Source: Okeania sp. SIO2B3 (lineage in GTDB: Bacteria; Cyanobacteriota; Cyanobacteriia; Cyanobacteriales; Microcoleaceae). Taken from it: a DNA stretch of 57,956 nt. This document shows positions 8,068-17,248 of the stretch, in pieces. Position 1 is the first letter of the stretch, and each line of letters opens with the position of its first letter. The notes below the pieces were generated by a model. The model made no database searches. It worked only from the letters and a program-made list of their open reading frames with translations, and was not told where the DNA came from. Position numbers and translations under genes: made by a program. The stretch is from the NCBI RefSeq assembly GCF_010672525.1, contig NZ_JAAHGH010000042.1:1-57956 (forward strand), read 5' to 3'.

Positions 8068-9276
8068 TCAATGCTCTCTCTTCCCCGAAGAATTAAAAAA
8101 CGCCCGGTCGCTTTCTTGCCCCAGTACTTCCTGACCAATTGAGGCCAAGACGCGATCGCAATTATCATGGAGGGTATAAAAGGACAAATCTCGATAAATA
8201 CGTTCCAGAGGACTGGGTTCAATCATACCACGAGCACCACACATCCGAGTACAGTGTTCCAAGGTCTCCATTGCGAATTTTTCTGACAAATAACGAAAGC
8301 GGTTACCAGCTTGTTTTGCCTGCTGGTGTTGACCTGCTTCCCACAAGCTAGCCACTTTTCGCAGCCACAAGTCCATGGTTTCAAGATTCATCATTGATTG
8401 AGCAATGCGATGCTGCACATAAGCATCCTGTTCTCTCCTTTGCTTTTTGATATGAGCTAAGGCATAATCATAAGCCCCCTCTGCCGCCCCCAAAAATGCA
8501 GCCCCATACTGAGGAGTAAAGCGAGTTTGCCACTCTTCCAGCAAGTATTGCCCTGGATAGCCAATTAGATTTTCGTCAGGAATAAACGTGCGATCGAATT
8601 GCACGCGATAACTTACACTTCCCCGCATCCCAATTGGTTTCCACCAGGTTGAATCAAAGCTTACACTTGGGTCTGATAAATCACAGGCTAACATCAACAC
8701 CGAACTCGCTGGTCCATCGTGATGACGAACAGCTCCTGTTCCTGCTGTACTCACAAACAAGACCGCCCATTGTAGTCCATCTGCTCCTGTGGCAAAGACC
8801 TTGGAGCCATCAACAATATAGCCCCCCTCTACAATTTTAACTGTGGTACCAATACCAGTGGTTTGCCCAGGGACTTTGGAGAGAGGTTCCCCACTCCAAC
8901 CCGCCCATTTTTCCCCTCGTTGGACAATCCCTTCAAACCAACGTTGCTTTTGAGCTTCATTAGCATTGGCTGTCAATAATACTTGTATATTAGTATGTCC
9001 TTCCCAGCAACGAGTGAAGGCTAAATCTACTTTTGCCAATTCTCGTGTCATCATCCAGAGGGTGAGAATATCACTGCTGTGACTTAACCCTAAACCACCA
9101 TATTTAACGGGTACAGCTGGAGCATGAAGGCCTGCATGAAACAAAGTCTCAAAGTTTTCTGCAGGGAAGCTTGCTGTTTTGTCGTACTCAGTTGCACGGG
9201 AGGCAAACTGCTCCTGAGTTAGCTGGCTTAAACGCTCAAGCACGGCCTGTTGATTGTAGATAAGATGAGTTTGCAC
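8068..9276 (-). CDS. Acyl-CoA dehydrogenase-fold flavoenzyme
   Basis: This 402-residue protein has the three-domain acyl-CoA dehydrogenase layout: N-terminal helices (1-120), a middle beta domain (about 125-235, with WAGWSGEPLS in the FAD-contact region and GGYIVDGSKVFATGA), and a C-terminal helical bundle with the family signature MCGARGMIEPSPLERIYRD near residue 355. True dehydrogenases have a catalytic Glu in a YEGT-like motif just after this signature; here the position reads TLHDNCD, so classical dehydrogenation is doubtful. Flavin-dependent monooxygenases of the same fold (DszC-like) also lack that Glu, so an oxygenase using reduced flavin is a reasonable alternative. It stands alone between repeats. 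Confidence 0.8.
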   Translation of the reverse strand: MQTHLIYNQQAVLERLSQLTQEQFASRATEYDKTASFPAENFETLFHAGLHAPAVPVKYGGLGLSHSSDILTLWMMTRELAKVDLAFTRCWEGHTNIQVLLTANANEAQKQRWFEGIVQRGEKWAGWSGEPLSKVPGQTTGIGTTVKIVEGGYIVDGSKVFATGADGLQWAVLFVSTAGTGAVRHHDGPASSVLMLACDLSDPSVSFDSTWWKPIGMRGSVSYRVQFDRTFIPDENLIGYPGQYLLEEWQTRFTPQYGAAFLGAAEGAYDYALAHIKKQRREQDAYVQHRIAQSMMNLETMDLWLRKVASLWEAGQHQQAKQAGNRFRYLSEKFAMETLEHCTRMCGARGMIEPSPLERIYRDLSFYTLHDNCDRVLASIGQEVLGQESDRAFFNSSGKREH

Positions 9277-9556
9277 AGTTTATTTAGCAGAAAATTTTTG
9301 TGTTTACTATTTAAATAGCAGTCAGCAGTCAGCGGTCAGCTATCAGCTTCTAGTTGCGTGTATAATGGAGGATTAAAACTCCCATAAAAGGCGCACCGCT
9401 AATTTTTCAAATATAGTGGGGGACTTAAAACCTTGGATTTTTAGCTGATAGCTAAATGCTGAAAGCTAATAGCTAGTTAATATTATCCTAAAAGCTAATT
9501 TATCAAGATAATCTAAAGATAATCTAAAGAAAGTCTGATACAAATCAAGTCAGGTG
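9277..9556. other. Gene-free spacer
   Basis: This stretch holds short cagtcag/cagcggt heptamers (9320-9350) and A/T-rich sequence with the near-palindrome tagctgatagctaaatgctgaa. No gene, promoter or stable RNA is supported. Confidence 0.5.
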
Positions 9557-9559
9557 TTA

Positions 9560-9706
9560 TGTCATGTCCGGTTGAACAGTTATAAATAAATAACGACGGA
9601 GGAGTCAGTCCTCAGTCCTCAGTCCTCAGGAGGAAAGAGGGAAGGAAGAAGAAGAACTGGAGTTGAAGGAGAAAGTTTTTTATCATGCTCTTATCCGGAC
9701 ATGATA
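9560..9706. mobile_element. MITE family 1, copy 3
   Basis: The 147-bp element has ends TGTCATGTCCGG and (reversed) TATCATGTCCGG. The flanks are TTA at 9557-9559 and TTA at 9707-9709. The inner end GTTGAACAGTTATAAATAAA is shared with copies at 23674 and 28477. The middle is a cagtcct heptamer repeat. Confidence 0.85.
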
Positions 9707-9831
9707 TTAGATTCTAAGTAAAATTCAGATTTTAATCAACGCTTCGTTGCAGCAATCTTTAAATGATTTAAACTAGGCTTATCAAAACTTTTTCAAATCA
9801 ACTCAAGGTCAGAGAAGAGATAGACCTATTA

Positions 9832-9960
9832 TATCATGTCCGGTAGCATCGGAGCGTGTATAAAATTAAGGTGACACTCTTGAGAAAACCTTCTGCCTCC
9901 AGCTCCCGCTGCCTTCTGCCTTTGTTCCACCAAAGTCTAATTATTCAACTGGACATGATA
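9832..9960. mobile_element. MITE family 1, copy 4
   Basis: The 129-bp element has ends TATCATGTCCGG and (reversed) TATCATGTCCAG, flanked by TTA at 9829-9831 and 9961-9963. It is the reverse-orientation relative of the copy at 7635: both contain GGTAGCATCGGAGCGTGTAT and a ccttctg heptamer core. Confidence 0.85.
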
Positions 9961-9985
9961 TTAAACCTCCTCAATTTAAAAGTAA

Positions 9986-10182
9986 TATCAAATCCGGTAG
10001 CATCGGTGTAATTAGATGGGGAGATGGAGTACCCACCCCTAGCCCCTCCCAGGAGGGGAATGTGGGGAGATGGGGAGATGGGGACCCACCCCCCGCCCCT
10101 CCCAGGAGGGGAAAATGGGGAAATATTTGGTAATCGTTGAAGATGGAACATTTTTTACGTGCCGAATTAAACGGATTTGATA
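9986..10182. mobile_element. MITE family 1, variant copy 5
   Basis: The 197-bp element has divergent ends, TATCAAATCCGG and (reversed) TATCAAATCCG, flanked by TAA at 9983-9985 and 10183-10185. Both tips changed identically, which suggests a distinct subfamily rather than decay. A stretch near its right end (aatgttccatcttcaac, reversed) recurs at about 6145. Confidence 0.8.
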
Positions 10183-10221
10183 TAAAAAGTCACGCGCAAA
10201 CTGCTAGGTTTACATGCATGA

Positions 10222-10395
10222 GGGTTTAAAGTTGGTCAACATAAAATCTATTTAGCCAAGATTGGAAAGCTGAAAATTGTATGGTCAAGAGAGTTACCTG
10301 CTGCTCCATCACTACAGAGATATTTCTTGAGTTTTGTAGTAGAAATACAACCAGAAGTCTTACCTAAAACTGTATATAGGTATTTTCAGATTTTG
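10222..10395 (+). pseudogene. TnpB (IS605 OrfB) internal fragment
   Basis: Reading from 10222 gives an open stretch of about 58 codons with hallmark TnpB text: LAKIGKLKIVWSRELP followed by RYFLSFVVEIQPEVLP, the beta-barrel segment that precedes the RuvC-like domain. The frame opens directly after a TGA and has no start; the catalytic regions are absent. It is a truncated, dead remnant of an IS200/IS605-type gene, lying just upstream of pstS. Confidence 0.7.
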
Positions 10396-10504
10396 CTAAT
10401 TAAGTTGTATAAGTCTCATTATATTGATATACTATCCTTGATGTAACCATCATGTAAACTGATGATTTACTTGCTCCAAGAGCCTACTAATAAAGAATAA
10501 ATTC

Positions 10505-11338
10505 ATGAAATTTAGACTAGGTTCATTCATCCTACTTCTATTATTCTTATATTTGCAGAGTTGTACTCCATCAGGAGATGGAGAATCTGGGCAACAAAAA
10601 CTAACTTTAACAGGAGCAAGCACTGTTGCTCCTTTAGTTTCAGCTTTAGGTAAAAGATTTGAAGAACAAAATCCAGGGATTCGTATAGATGTACAAACAG
10701 GTGGTTCATCTCGTGGACTAGCAGATGTGCAACAAGGACTTTCTGATATTGGTATGGTTTCTCGGACTCTGACAGCAGAGGAAGCCGTTGGGATGGAAGT
10801 TTTTCTCCTTGGACGGGATGGAATTAGCATCATTATTCATGCTGATAACCCCTTAACAGAAATTAATAGCAAACAAGTCAAGGCCATTAGCACTGGTCAA
10901 ATCCAAAATTGGCAAAGCTTAAATAAAATTGATGCCCCGATCACTTTTGTTCACAGAGCAGAAGGACACTCAACACTAAAGAAATTTCTGGAATACTTTG
11001 GAGTGAATAACTCACAAGTGAAAGCGGATGTGGTAATAGGAGATAATCAACAAGGCATAAAAACTGTTGCAGGTAATCCTAATGCTATTGGTTACGTCTC
11101 CATTGGTGCTGCGGAATATAGTATGCAAGAGGGTGTATCCATCAAACTTTTGGCACTGGACGGCGTTGAAGCAACCAGTGAAGCAGTGGCTAATGGCCGT
11201 TTTCCCTTGCTGAGGCAGTTAACTCTGGTGACTAAAGGACAGCCCACTGGATTAGCAAAGCAGTTCATCGCATTTGTTCAGGGTGAAGAAAATTATGATA
11301 TCATTCGGCTACAAAAATTTGTGCCCCCGGAAAATTGA
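10505..11338 (+). CDS. pstS: Phosphate-binding lipoprotein PstS
   Basis: The 277-residue precursor has a lipoprotein signal peptide: a hydrophobic stretch (residues 5-17) ending in the lipobox LQSC with Cys20. The mature part carries the PstS/PBP-like phosphate site: TLTGASTVAPLVSALG (about 34-49) and GGSSRGLADVQQGLSDIGMVSR (about 66-87). It captures phosphate in the periplasm for the PstCAB importer. It heads an operon with pstC, whose ATG lies inside the pstS 3' end. At 277 residues it is shorter than E. coli PstS (~350) and resembles the SphX/PBP-like group. No convincing Pho box was seen upstream, where a TnpB remnant and repeats now sit. Confidence 0.92.
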   Translation: MKFRLGSFILLLLFLYLQSCTPSGDGESGQQKLTLTGASTVAPLVSALGKRFEEQNPGIRIDVQTGGSSRGLADVQQGLSDIGMVSRTLTAEEAVGMEVFLLGRDGISIIIHADNPLTEINSKQVKAISTGQIQNWQSLNKIDAPITFVHRAEGHSTLKKFLEYFGVNNSQVKADVVIGDNQQGIKTVAGNPNAIGYVSIGAAEYSMQEGVSIKLLALDGVEATSEAVANGRFPLLRQLTLVTKGQPTGLAKQFIAFVQGEENYDIIRLQKFVPPEN

Positions 11339-12173
11339 TCGGATTCTAGCATTAACTTTACAAGGAATTGCCTCTGTGGTAGGTATACTCGTTGTAATTA
11401 TTACAGCGTTCTTGATCGTTGAATCCTTACCAATTTTTGATGACATCGGGATATTAGCCTTTTTTACCGATGCTAGCTGGAGTCCCATTCAAGGATTCTA
11501 TAACCTCACCCCTATGCTGGTCGGTACCCTATTGGTGGTAACAGGAGCAGTTGTGCTAGCGGCTCCCGTTGGAATTTTGTCGGCTTTGTTCTGCCACTAT
11601 TACGCTCCTCCTTTCCTAGCTAGTTTCTACCGTCGCTTACTAGAGTTAATGGCCGGATTTCCCGGGGTAATTTATGGACTCTGGGGATTGGTCGTGTTAG
11701 TGCCACTGATTAATCGCCTCCATCCACCAGGAACCAGTTTACTAGCAGGAATACTAATGTTAGCTCTACTGATTATTCCTACCATTGCCCTCACCGTGGA
11801 CGCGACTTTAGCAGAAATCAACGAAGTTTATTGGCAGGGAGCTGCTTCTCTAGGATTGTCCCGTTGGGGGACTATTTTAGGCATCATGCTACCCGCGGCA
11901 CGACTGGGGGTATTTACTGGCATTATTCTAGGTATTGGACGGGCTCTAGGGGAAACAATGCTGGTGTTAATGGTCTGCGGTAATGTGCCTCAGATTCCAG
12001 ATACGCTGTTCGATCCAATTCGGACCTTACCAGCTAACATTGCTTTGGAAATGGCTTTTGCTCTGGGAAATCATCGTTCATCCCTGTTTGTCAGTGGATT
12101 GTTGTTACTGGGAGTTAGTCTGTTTCTGGCACTCTTGGCAGAAGCGATCGCTGAAGAAAAACACATATATTAG
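11295..12173 (+). CDS. pstC: Phosphate ABC transporter permease PstC
   Basis: The 292-residue inner-membrane permease has about six transmembrane segments. The binding-protein-dependent transport EAA-type loop is at about residues 180-205 (LAEINEVYWQGAASLGLSRWGT). GALGETM-like text (IGRALGETMLVLMV) is typical of PstC. The ATG at 11295 is chosen, with AGGGTGAAG upstream; it overlaps pstS by 44 bases, so translation is probably coupled. TTG and GTG codons further upstream are less likely. The stop TAG arises within a gggagta heptamer repeat, so the original C-terminus may have been slightly different. It works with PstA to form the phosphate channel. Confidence 0.92.
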   Translation: MISFGYKNLCPRKIDRILALTLQGIASVVGILVVIITAFLIVESLPIFDDIGILAFFTDASWSPIQGFYNLTPMLVGTLLVVTGAVVLAAPVGILSALFCHYYAPPFLASFYRRLLELMAGFPGVIYGLWGLVVLVPLINRLHPPGTSLLAGILMLALLIIPTIALTVDATLAEINEVYWQGAASLGLSRWGTILGIMLPAARLGVFTGIILGIGRALGETMLVLMVCGNVPQIPDTLFDPIRTLPANIALEMAFALGNHRSSLFVSGLLLLGVSLFLALLAEAIAEEKHIY

Positions 12174-12210
12174 GGAGTAGGGAGTAAGATACCCACCCCT
12201 ACTCACCCAC

Positions 12211-12433
12211 CTTACAAGGGTACGTTTTTAAGATTTGACACGGAGACGCGGTGACACGGGGACACGGAGATTGGATAATTGAGTAATTAATTCAATCTAT
12301 TTTCTCTATTCATTCAAGAAAACTCCCATCCATCTATACTCCGCGTCTCCCCCTCCCGTTTCCTCTCCGCGTCTCCGTGTCTCCCCCTCCCCGCGTCCTC
12401 TCCACTCAAATTGGAAAAACTTACCCTTGTAAG
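12211..12433. mobile_element. Inverted-repeat element inside the pst operon
   Basis: The left end is CTTACAAGGGTACGTTTTT (12211-12229); the reversed right end is CTTACAAGGGTAAGTTTTT (12415-12433), 18 of 19 identical, with further similarity inward. The inside holds complementary GC-rich arms (gacacggagacgcgg against ccgcgtctccgtgtc) able to form a strong hairpin. It separates pstC from pstA by about 290 bases. A target duplication could not be fixed because the flanks are C-rich repeats. Confidence 0.75.
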
Positions 12434-12463
12434 CTCCCCCACTCCCCCACTCCTAAAAACCCT

Positions 12464-13402
12464 ATGGCTCTCTTTCCTTTTAACTCTCATGGTCCCCATC
12501 CTTCTCAAGGCTCTAAAAATCGGGAATTTTTGAGAGACTCTCAAAATCATCGGCATCGGCGCAAGATTGCTTATCGAGACCGAGTATTGAGCATCATTAT
12601 CTGGTTTGTCGCTTTGTCTGTCGCAGCTAGTTTTGCCTTAATTATGGGGCATCTGCTTTGGCATGGTTCCAGCCATCTATCTTGGGAATTCCTGACCACA
12701 AACCCTCAAAATGCTGGTCGAGAAGGAGGTATTGCCTCCATATTGGTTTCAACAGCATTGATTTTAGGGGTTTGCCTGGGAGTTGCCCTTCCCCTGGGGT
12801 TGGGAACTGGCATCTTGTTAGCAGAATTTACTGCCTCCAATAACTTATTTAGTCGGTTGGTACGACGCAGTTTAGATATGTTGGCAGGAGTTCCTTCAAT
12901 TGTCTTTGGTTTGTTTGGCAATGCCTTTTTCTGTGTCACCCTTGGCCTTGGCTTCTCTATCCTTTCTGGAGGATTGACCTTGGCCTGTATGGTCCTACCA
13001 ATCTTGATTCGTTCCATTGAAGAAGGACTGCGGGCTGTTCCTGACGAATACCGTTTGGGGGCTGCATCCTTGGGCATCTCACGCACTAGCACCCTCATTC
13101 ATTTACTGTTACCTGCTGCTGTTCCCAGTTTAGTAGCAGGCCTAATTTTGGGAGTGGGGAGGGTAATAGCTGAAACAGCGGCCTTGATTTACACCAGTGG
13201 CTATGTCGATCGCACACCTACCTCTTTATTTGACTCTGGAAGGGCCTTGTCCTTACATATTTATGAGCTATCGATGAATGTCCCTGGCGGGGATGATCAT
13301 GCTTATGCCTCAGCTATGATATTAGTTATATTTATCCTGTTGATCAATACCACAGCGATTTACCTAGGAAAGCAATGGCATAATCGCAGTATTCAGCAGT
13401 GA
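12464..13402 (+). CDS. pstA: Phosphate ABC transporter permease PstA
   Basis: With the ATG at 12464 (MALFPFNSHG) the product is 312 residues: a charged cytoplasmic leader of about 45 residues, then six transmembrane segments. The EAA loop is near residues 183-205 (EEGLRAVPDEYRLGAASLGIS) and PstA-type text follows (GVGRVIAETAALIYTSG). The frame is open upstream to 12377, but that part lies in the inserted element and repeat DNA. It pairs with PstC. pstB follows 22 bases later, so pstA-pstB are tightly linked. The element upstream may separate expression of pstSC from pstAB. Confidence 0.9.
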   Translation: MALFPFNSHGPHPSQGSKNREFLRDSQNHRHRRKIAYRDRVLSIIIWFVALSVAASFALIMGHLLWHGSSHLSWEFLTTNPQNAGREGGIASILVSTALILGVCLGVALPLGLGTGILLAEFTASNNLFSRLVRRSLDMLAGVPSIVFGLFGNAFFCVTLGLGFSILSGGLTLACMVLPILIRSIEEGLRAVPDEYRLGAASLGISRTSTLIHLLLPAAVPSLVAGLILGVGRVIAETAALIYTSGYVDRTPTSLFDSGRALSLHIYELSMNVPGGDDHAYASAMILVIFILLINTTAIYLGKQWHNRSIQQ

Positions 13403-13424
13403 AAATATATCATAACTAACATTA

Positions 13425-14249
13425 ATGAGTCAGTTTTCATCCCAGACAAAACCAGTCACTTCTCCTCCCATGGACAACTGGGGCTTTCCTAGCTTATCCA
13501 CGGATCAGCTCAGTTTATGCTATGGCTCAAAACAGGCACTAGAGGATATCACCCTGTCAATTCCACAGGGTTCTATCACTGCCTTGATTGGCCCCTCTGG
13601 TTGTGGCAAGACCAGCTTTTTGTATTGTCTCAATCGTTTAACGGATCTCATCCCCAACTGCCTAGTTTATGGTAATGTTTGGTTAGGTGATTCAAATATT
13701 CTTCACCCTAGCACTGATACTATCGCTCTCCGCCGTCGGATCGGTATGGTTTTGCAGAAACCAAATCCTTTCCCATTTTCAATCTGGAAAAATATTGCTT
13801 TTCCGTTGAAGGAGCATGGTATTATAGAGCGTCGGAAAATTAATGGAATTGTTGAGCGGGTGCTCAAAAATGTTAAGCTCTGGGACGAAGTCAAAGATAG
13901 GCTTACAGCATCAGCATTGCGCCTCTCTGGAGGCCAAAAACAACGTCTTTGCATAGCCCGTACCCTCGCCTTGGCTCCAGAAATTATTTTGATGGATGAG
14001 CCTTGTAGTGCCCTAGATCCTATTTCTAGTGGAGTTGTGGAAGACTTGATTGCTAGTTTGCGGGGGAAATACACTGTGGCGATCGTCACCCACAACCTGG
14101 CTCAAGCTCGACGCATTGCAGACTATGTGGCGTTATTCTGGGTTCAGTCTGGCAGTGGACGCTTAATTGAATTCGGCCCAGTTGAGCAAATCTTCCAGAA
14201 TCCCCAACATTCCATTACAGCAGAATACATCAATGGTCAGCGTGGATAA
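13425..14249 (+). CDS. pstB: Phosphate ABC transporter ATPase PstB
   Basis: This 274-residue ATPase has Walker A GPSGCGKT at 56-63, a Q-loop at about 109-113 (VLQKPNPFP, the PstB-type sequence), signature LSGGQKQR at 167-174, Walker B ILMDEP at 188-193 and the switch His in VTHNLAQARR. The tail FGPVEQIFQNPQHSITAEYINGQRG is typical of PstB. It energises PstCA. It closes the pstSCAB operon; no phoU follows. A second, broken copy lies at 16969-18052. Confidence 0.95.
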   Translation: MSQFSSQTKPVTSPPMDNWGFPSLSTDQLSLCYGSKQALEDITLSIPQGSITALIGPSGCGKTSFLYCLNRLTDLIPNCLVYGNVWLGDSNILHPSTDTIALRRRIGMVLQKPNPFPFSIWKNIAFPLKEHGIIERRKINGIVERVLKNVKLWDEVKDRLTASALRLSGGQKQRLCIARTLALAPEIILMDEPCSALDPISSGVVEDLIASLRGKYTVAIVTHNLAQARRIADYVALFWVQSGSGRLIEFGPVEQIFQNPQHSITAEYINGQRG

Positions 14250-14612
14250 GGGCTAACTAAAAAAGTGAAAAAGTTGGACATACGCCCTAATTTCCTCTGC
14301 CACAAGTTTTACTCTAAATTTAGATCGATAGTCAATAGTTAAATTTTAGGTAGTCCTGCATAGTAATAGTATACAAGAAACAAGGGACCCTTGGCACGGG
14401 AGCAAGATGCTCCCACTGCTGTACCTCGTAACAAAAATAATGCAACGCACGACCATTACGATGCACCACCACCAAATTTTATAAAGTTGTTTCTCTCATC
14501 TCAAACTTCCTTGACGTAAAATCCTTGTCAATCAAGCATTATAGTCTAATTTTGCCAGTTAAGTTGTGTAAGTCCCAATAGCAACCTTAAAAAGTTGGAG
14601 AACAAGAAATTT
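14250..14612. repeat. Spacer with dispersed hairpin repeat
   Basis: Positions 14369-14472 match 53192-53291 over about 100 bases, including the perfect hairpin GGGAGCA-aga-TGCTCCC. Nearer the oxidase gene, gtgtaagtccca (about 14566-14577) looks like a lone end of the element type seen at 17067-17248. No gene is seen. Confidence 0.6.
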
Positions 14613-16749
14613 ATGGAACGATTATTTACCTTCCTGCGCAAGCTAATTATACTATTTTTAGTAGCAATATTTATTGCCGTAGGAACATTTACTGGGCAAG
14701 CTGAAGCTCAAGATCATCCAGCATTCCAAAACCCAGATTTCATAGATGCTGACACATACAAAATTATCCTAGAAGCTACTAACGGTGAGTTCACCATTGG
14801 TGGTGATAGTGGAAACACATATGCTGGTTTACTCTATGGGGGTAGGTATGCTAAAAAGCAGGGTGAGACCCAAGAGAGTGATTGCACCGGGAATAGTACC
14901 TTTAACGAAGATGGGGGCTATTGTGAGTACGATCCTCAGTATAATCCGCCAGTAATAGTAGTTAGTCCTGGTGAAACTATGGACCTGACTCTTGATAATA
15001 GCTTACCGGTACTCAGCCCTGAACTAAAACAAGGAAATGTACCACCAGTAAAGTATAACTTAGAGGCTGTATCTCAGGATACTAACCTTCACTATCACGG
15101 CTTCAACGTATCGCCATTATTGGGTGCTGATGATGTAATTGTCCCAATTCACTCTAGTAATACACCAAAGATACAAGACAATATTCTTGATAGCTTGGAT
15201 GTGATACCGATAGAAACAGGGAAAAACCAGGAATTACCACAAGAATATACTGACTCAAGGGGTAGCAATTTTCCAGGGAACAATGATTTTGCTCCCATCA
15301 ACAAATACCATATGATTTTTGACTTGCCAGAAGGACATCAGAAGGGACTATTCTGGTTTCATTCCCATCAGCACGGTAGTAGCAATCGCCAGGTTAGGTC
15401 TGGGGTGTCAGGTGGAGTTGTGGTTAAGGGTATTGCAACAGCATTCCCTGTGCTTCAAAAGATGAATATTACTGAGGAAAATGTCAATAGCTATGGAAAA
15501 ATAATGTTATTCAAGGATTTTAATAACTCTCTTGGTACTGCAAAGACCAAATTTTGGGTCCTTAATGACTTAAAAGATCCTGAAATAACAATCAACTCAT
15601 TTGAGGACAGATTCTGGCGTATTGGTAATATTGGTGCAGATAAGTACCTTAACTTAACATTTGTCAAGCCAGGCAGTAATCCCAACCATACCCCAGATCT
15701 GGGTTTACCAAAATTCCTAATCTTAAGCCGTGATGTTAGCGAAAATTATTTCGCAAATGCTTCATTGACTGATTCAATTTTGGTACCTCCTGCTGGTCGA
15801 GTTGAGCTAATTGTGGTTGGAGGCCAACCAGGAGAAACCTATGAGCTTATATCGGTAGACAAGAGTAAAACACCTCAGCCCTATACACCAGGGGGTAACG
15901 TGGATCTCAGCGGTGAAAAAACCGAATAAAAATTACTACTACTTAGCCTCTGTAACAGTTCCGACGGCCTCAAAATCTCAATTACTCAAAGGACTACTTT
16001 CTGATCAAGTATGCAGTAATTCTAAGGAAGGATTGGCAGCTTGCCTAAAGTCCCTAAAATTAGGGCAATTAGCAGGAGGGGAAATTCTGCCCAACCCTAA
16101 TACGTTAGCTAGTTATAAGATATGTACCGGGGAACCAAATGATACATGTGTAGTCTCTAGTTCAAGTGACCCAGACGATAAATTTGAATTCATCTTTAAT
16201 CGGGGTTACCTGAATCCATCCGATCAGGACATGGTCTTTACTATAAATGGGGAGTTATATGATGGTAGCCAGATCAACAAAATCGTTAATGTAGGCACTA
16301 ATCAAGACTGGAAGTTGGTAAATAAAGACACACAGGATCACGCTTTCCATATTCACCAACTTGATTTCATAATGACTGAAGTTACAGTGCCTAACAATTA
16401 TCTACTAGAAGATCCGGATGGTCGTAAGTTCTATGACAACTACCCAGTTATATGTGATGATAATCCAGCTACACTTCCTGACGGTAAGGACGGATCTCAC
16501 TGTACACTAAAAACATACAAACATGGGTATCGGGATACCATTAACTTACCCGCAAACAGCGAAATAACAGTCCGTATTCCCTTCTTGAACCCATTCATTA
16601 CTGGTGTATTCGTCTATCACTGCCATATCTTAGGTCACGAAGACTTAGGTATGATGCAGAATATCAAGGTAGTGAATCCCAAGAGCTATATTCCTCGGGC
16701 TTTGCGGGACAAATGGTTTAAGGAATTCCAAGACAAGGATAATAAATAG
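14613..16749 (+). pseudogene. Secreted multicopper oxidase broken by one frameshift
   Basis: Two consecutive frames together give one complete multicopper oxidase of about 715 residues. A signal peptide (hydrophobic run ending TFTGQAEA) is followed by the copper motifs HYHG and HSHQHG in the first frame (14613-15929), and HAFHIHQLDF and HCHILGHEDLGMM in the second (to 16749). The break is at an A6 tract near 15917 (ggtgaaaaaaccg): the first frame hits TAA 10-12 bases later, and the other frame continues with residues aligning to the intact paralogues at 25891 and 29371. All copper ligands are kept, so the break is recent, phase-variable, a recoding site or a base-call error. Otherwise it would oxidise a substrate outside the inner membrane with reduction of O2. 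It follows pstB. Confidence 0.85.
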
Positions 16750-16756
16750 TCTCCAG

Positions 16757-16970
16757 AGAAGTCTTTTTAGCAGGTAGGTAGGGCGTTTTAAAGTCTTCAT
16801 CTCAACATCAAAGACCTGTTGAACAAACTTCCAACGGTGTCCCTCTGGATCGATGCACTCATAAACCCGATCACCATAGAAGTGGGTAAAAGGTTCGTAG
16901 ACAAATTTAGCCCCAGCTTTACGAGCTTGTTCAGCATGAGCATCAACATCATCTACAATAGATGTATATG
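16757..16970 (-). pseudogene. Glyoxalase/VOC-family C-terminal fragment
   Basis: The minus strand from about 16970 reads VDDVDAHAEQARKAGAKFVYEP, then HFYGDRVYECIDPEGHRWKF and QQVFDVEM. This is the second half of a vicinal-oxygen-chelate (glyoxalase/bleomycin-resistance-like) domain with the metal-site Glu region and the DPEGHRW signature. There is no start: the fragment is cut at the junction with the pstB pseudogene at about 16970 and its 3' end runs into the oxidase. It is a relic, probably brought in with the duplicated pstB. Confidence 0.65.
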
Positions 16971-17066
16971 GGGCTTTCCTAGCTGATCCACGGATCAGCT
17001 CAGTTTACACTATGGCTCGAAACAGGCACTAGAGAATAGAACCCTGTCAATTCCACAGGGTTCTAT

Positions 17067-17248
17067 TGGTACTTAGACATTTTTTGGTAGGAAAAATGCT
17101 TCAAAGTTAGTCTAGGCAAGGGAATTACGTCGATGCCCTAAAAATGGCTAGAACCCGTGCTTATTCAGGATTTATACCTTTTTGACGTAAAAGCCTCTAC
17201 CCATATATATTTGAGCCTATTTTCAGGCTTGATTTTGTGTAAGTCCCA
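17067..17248. mobile_element. Small inverted-repeat element in pstB pseudogene
   Basis: The ends are TGGTACTTAGACA and (reversed) TGGGACTTACACA. CTAT flanks both sides (17063-17066, 17249-17252). The intact pstB reads ggttctatcactgcc at this point, giving an exact empty site. No coding capacity. Confidence 0.85.

Noticed and set aside
9945-10151. Pro/Gly-rich 68-residue frame
   Set aside because: It is made of the cccctccc/ggaggggg tract inside a MITE; similar frames appear wherever this tract occurs.
10330-10500. Pho box upstream of pstS
   Set aside because: One cttacct-like word is present, but not the spaced direct repeats (CTTAACCT-type, 11-base period) expected for cyanobacterial PhoB-family binding.
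15905-15925. Programmed -1 frameshift at AAAAAAC in the oxidase
   Set aside because: The heptamer is not in the required phase, and the needed shift is +1 (or -2); a mutation, slippage or base-call error is simpler.
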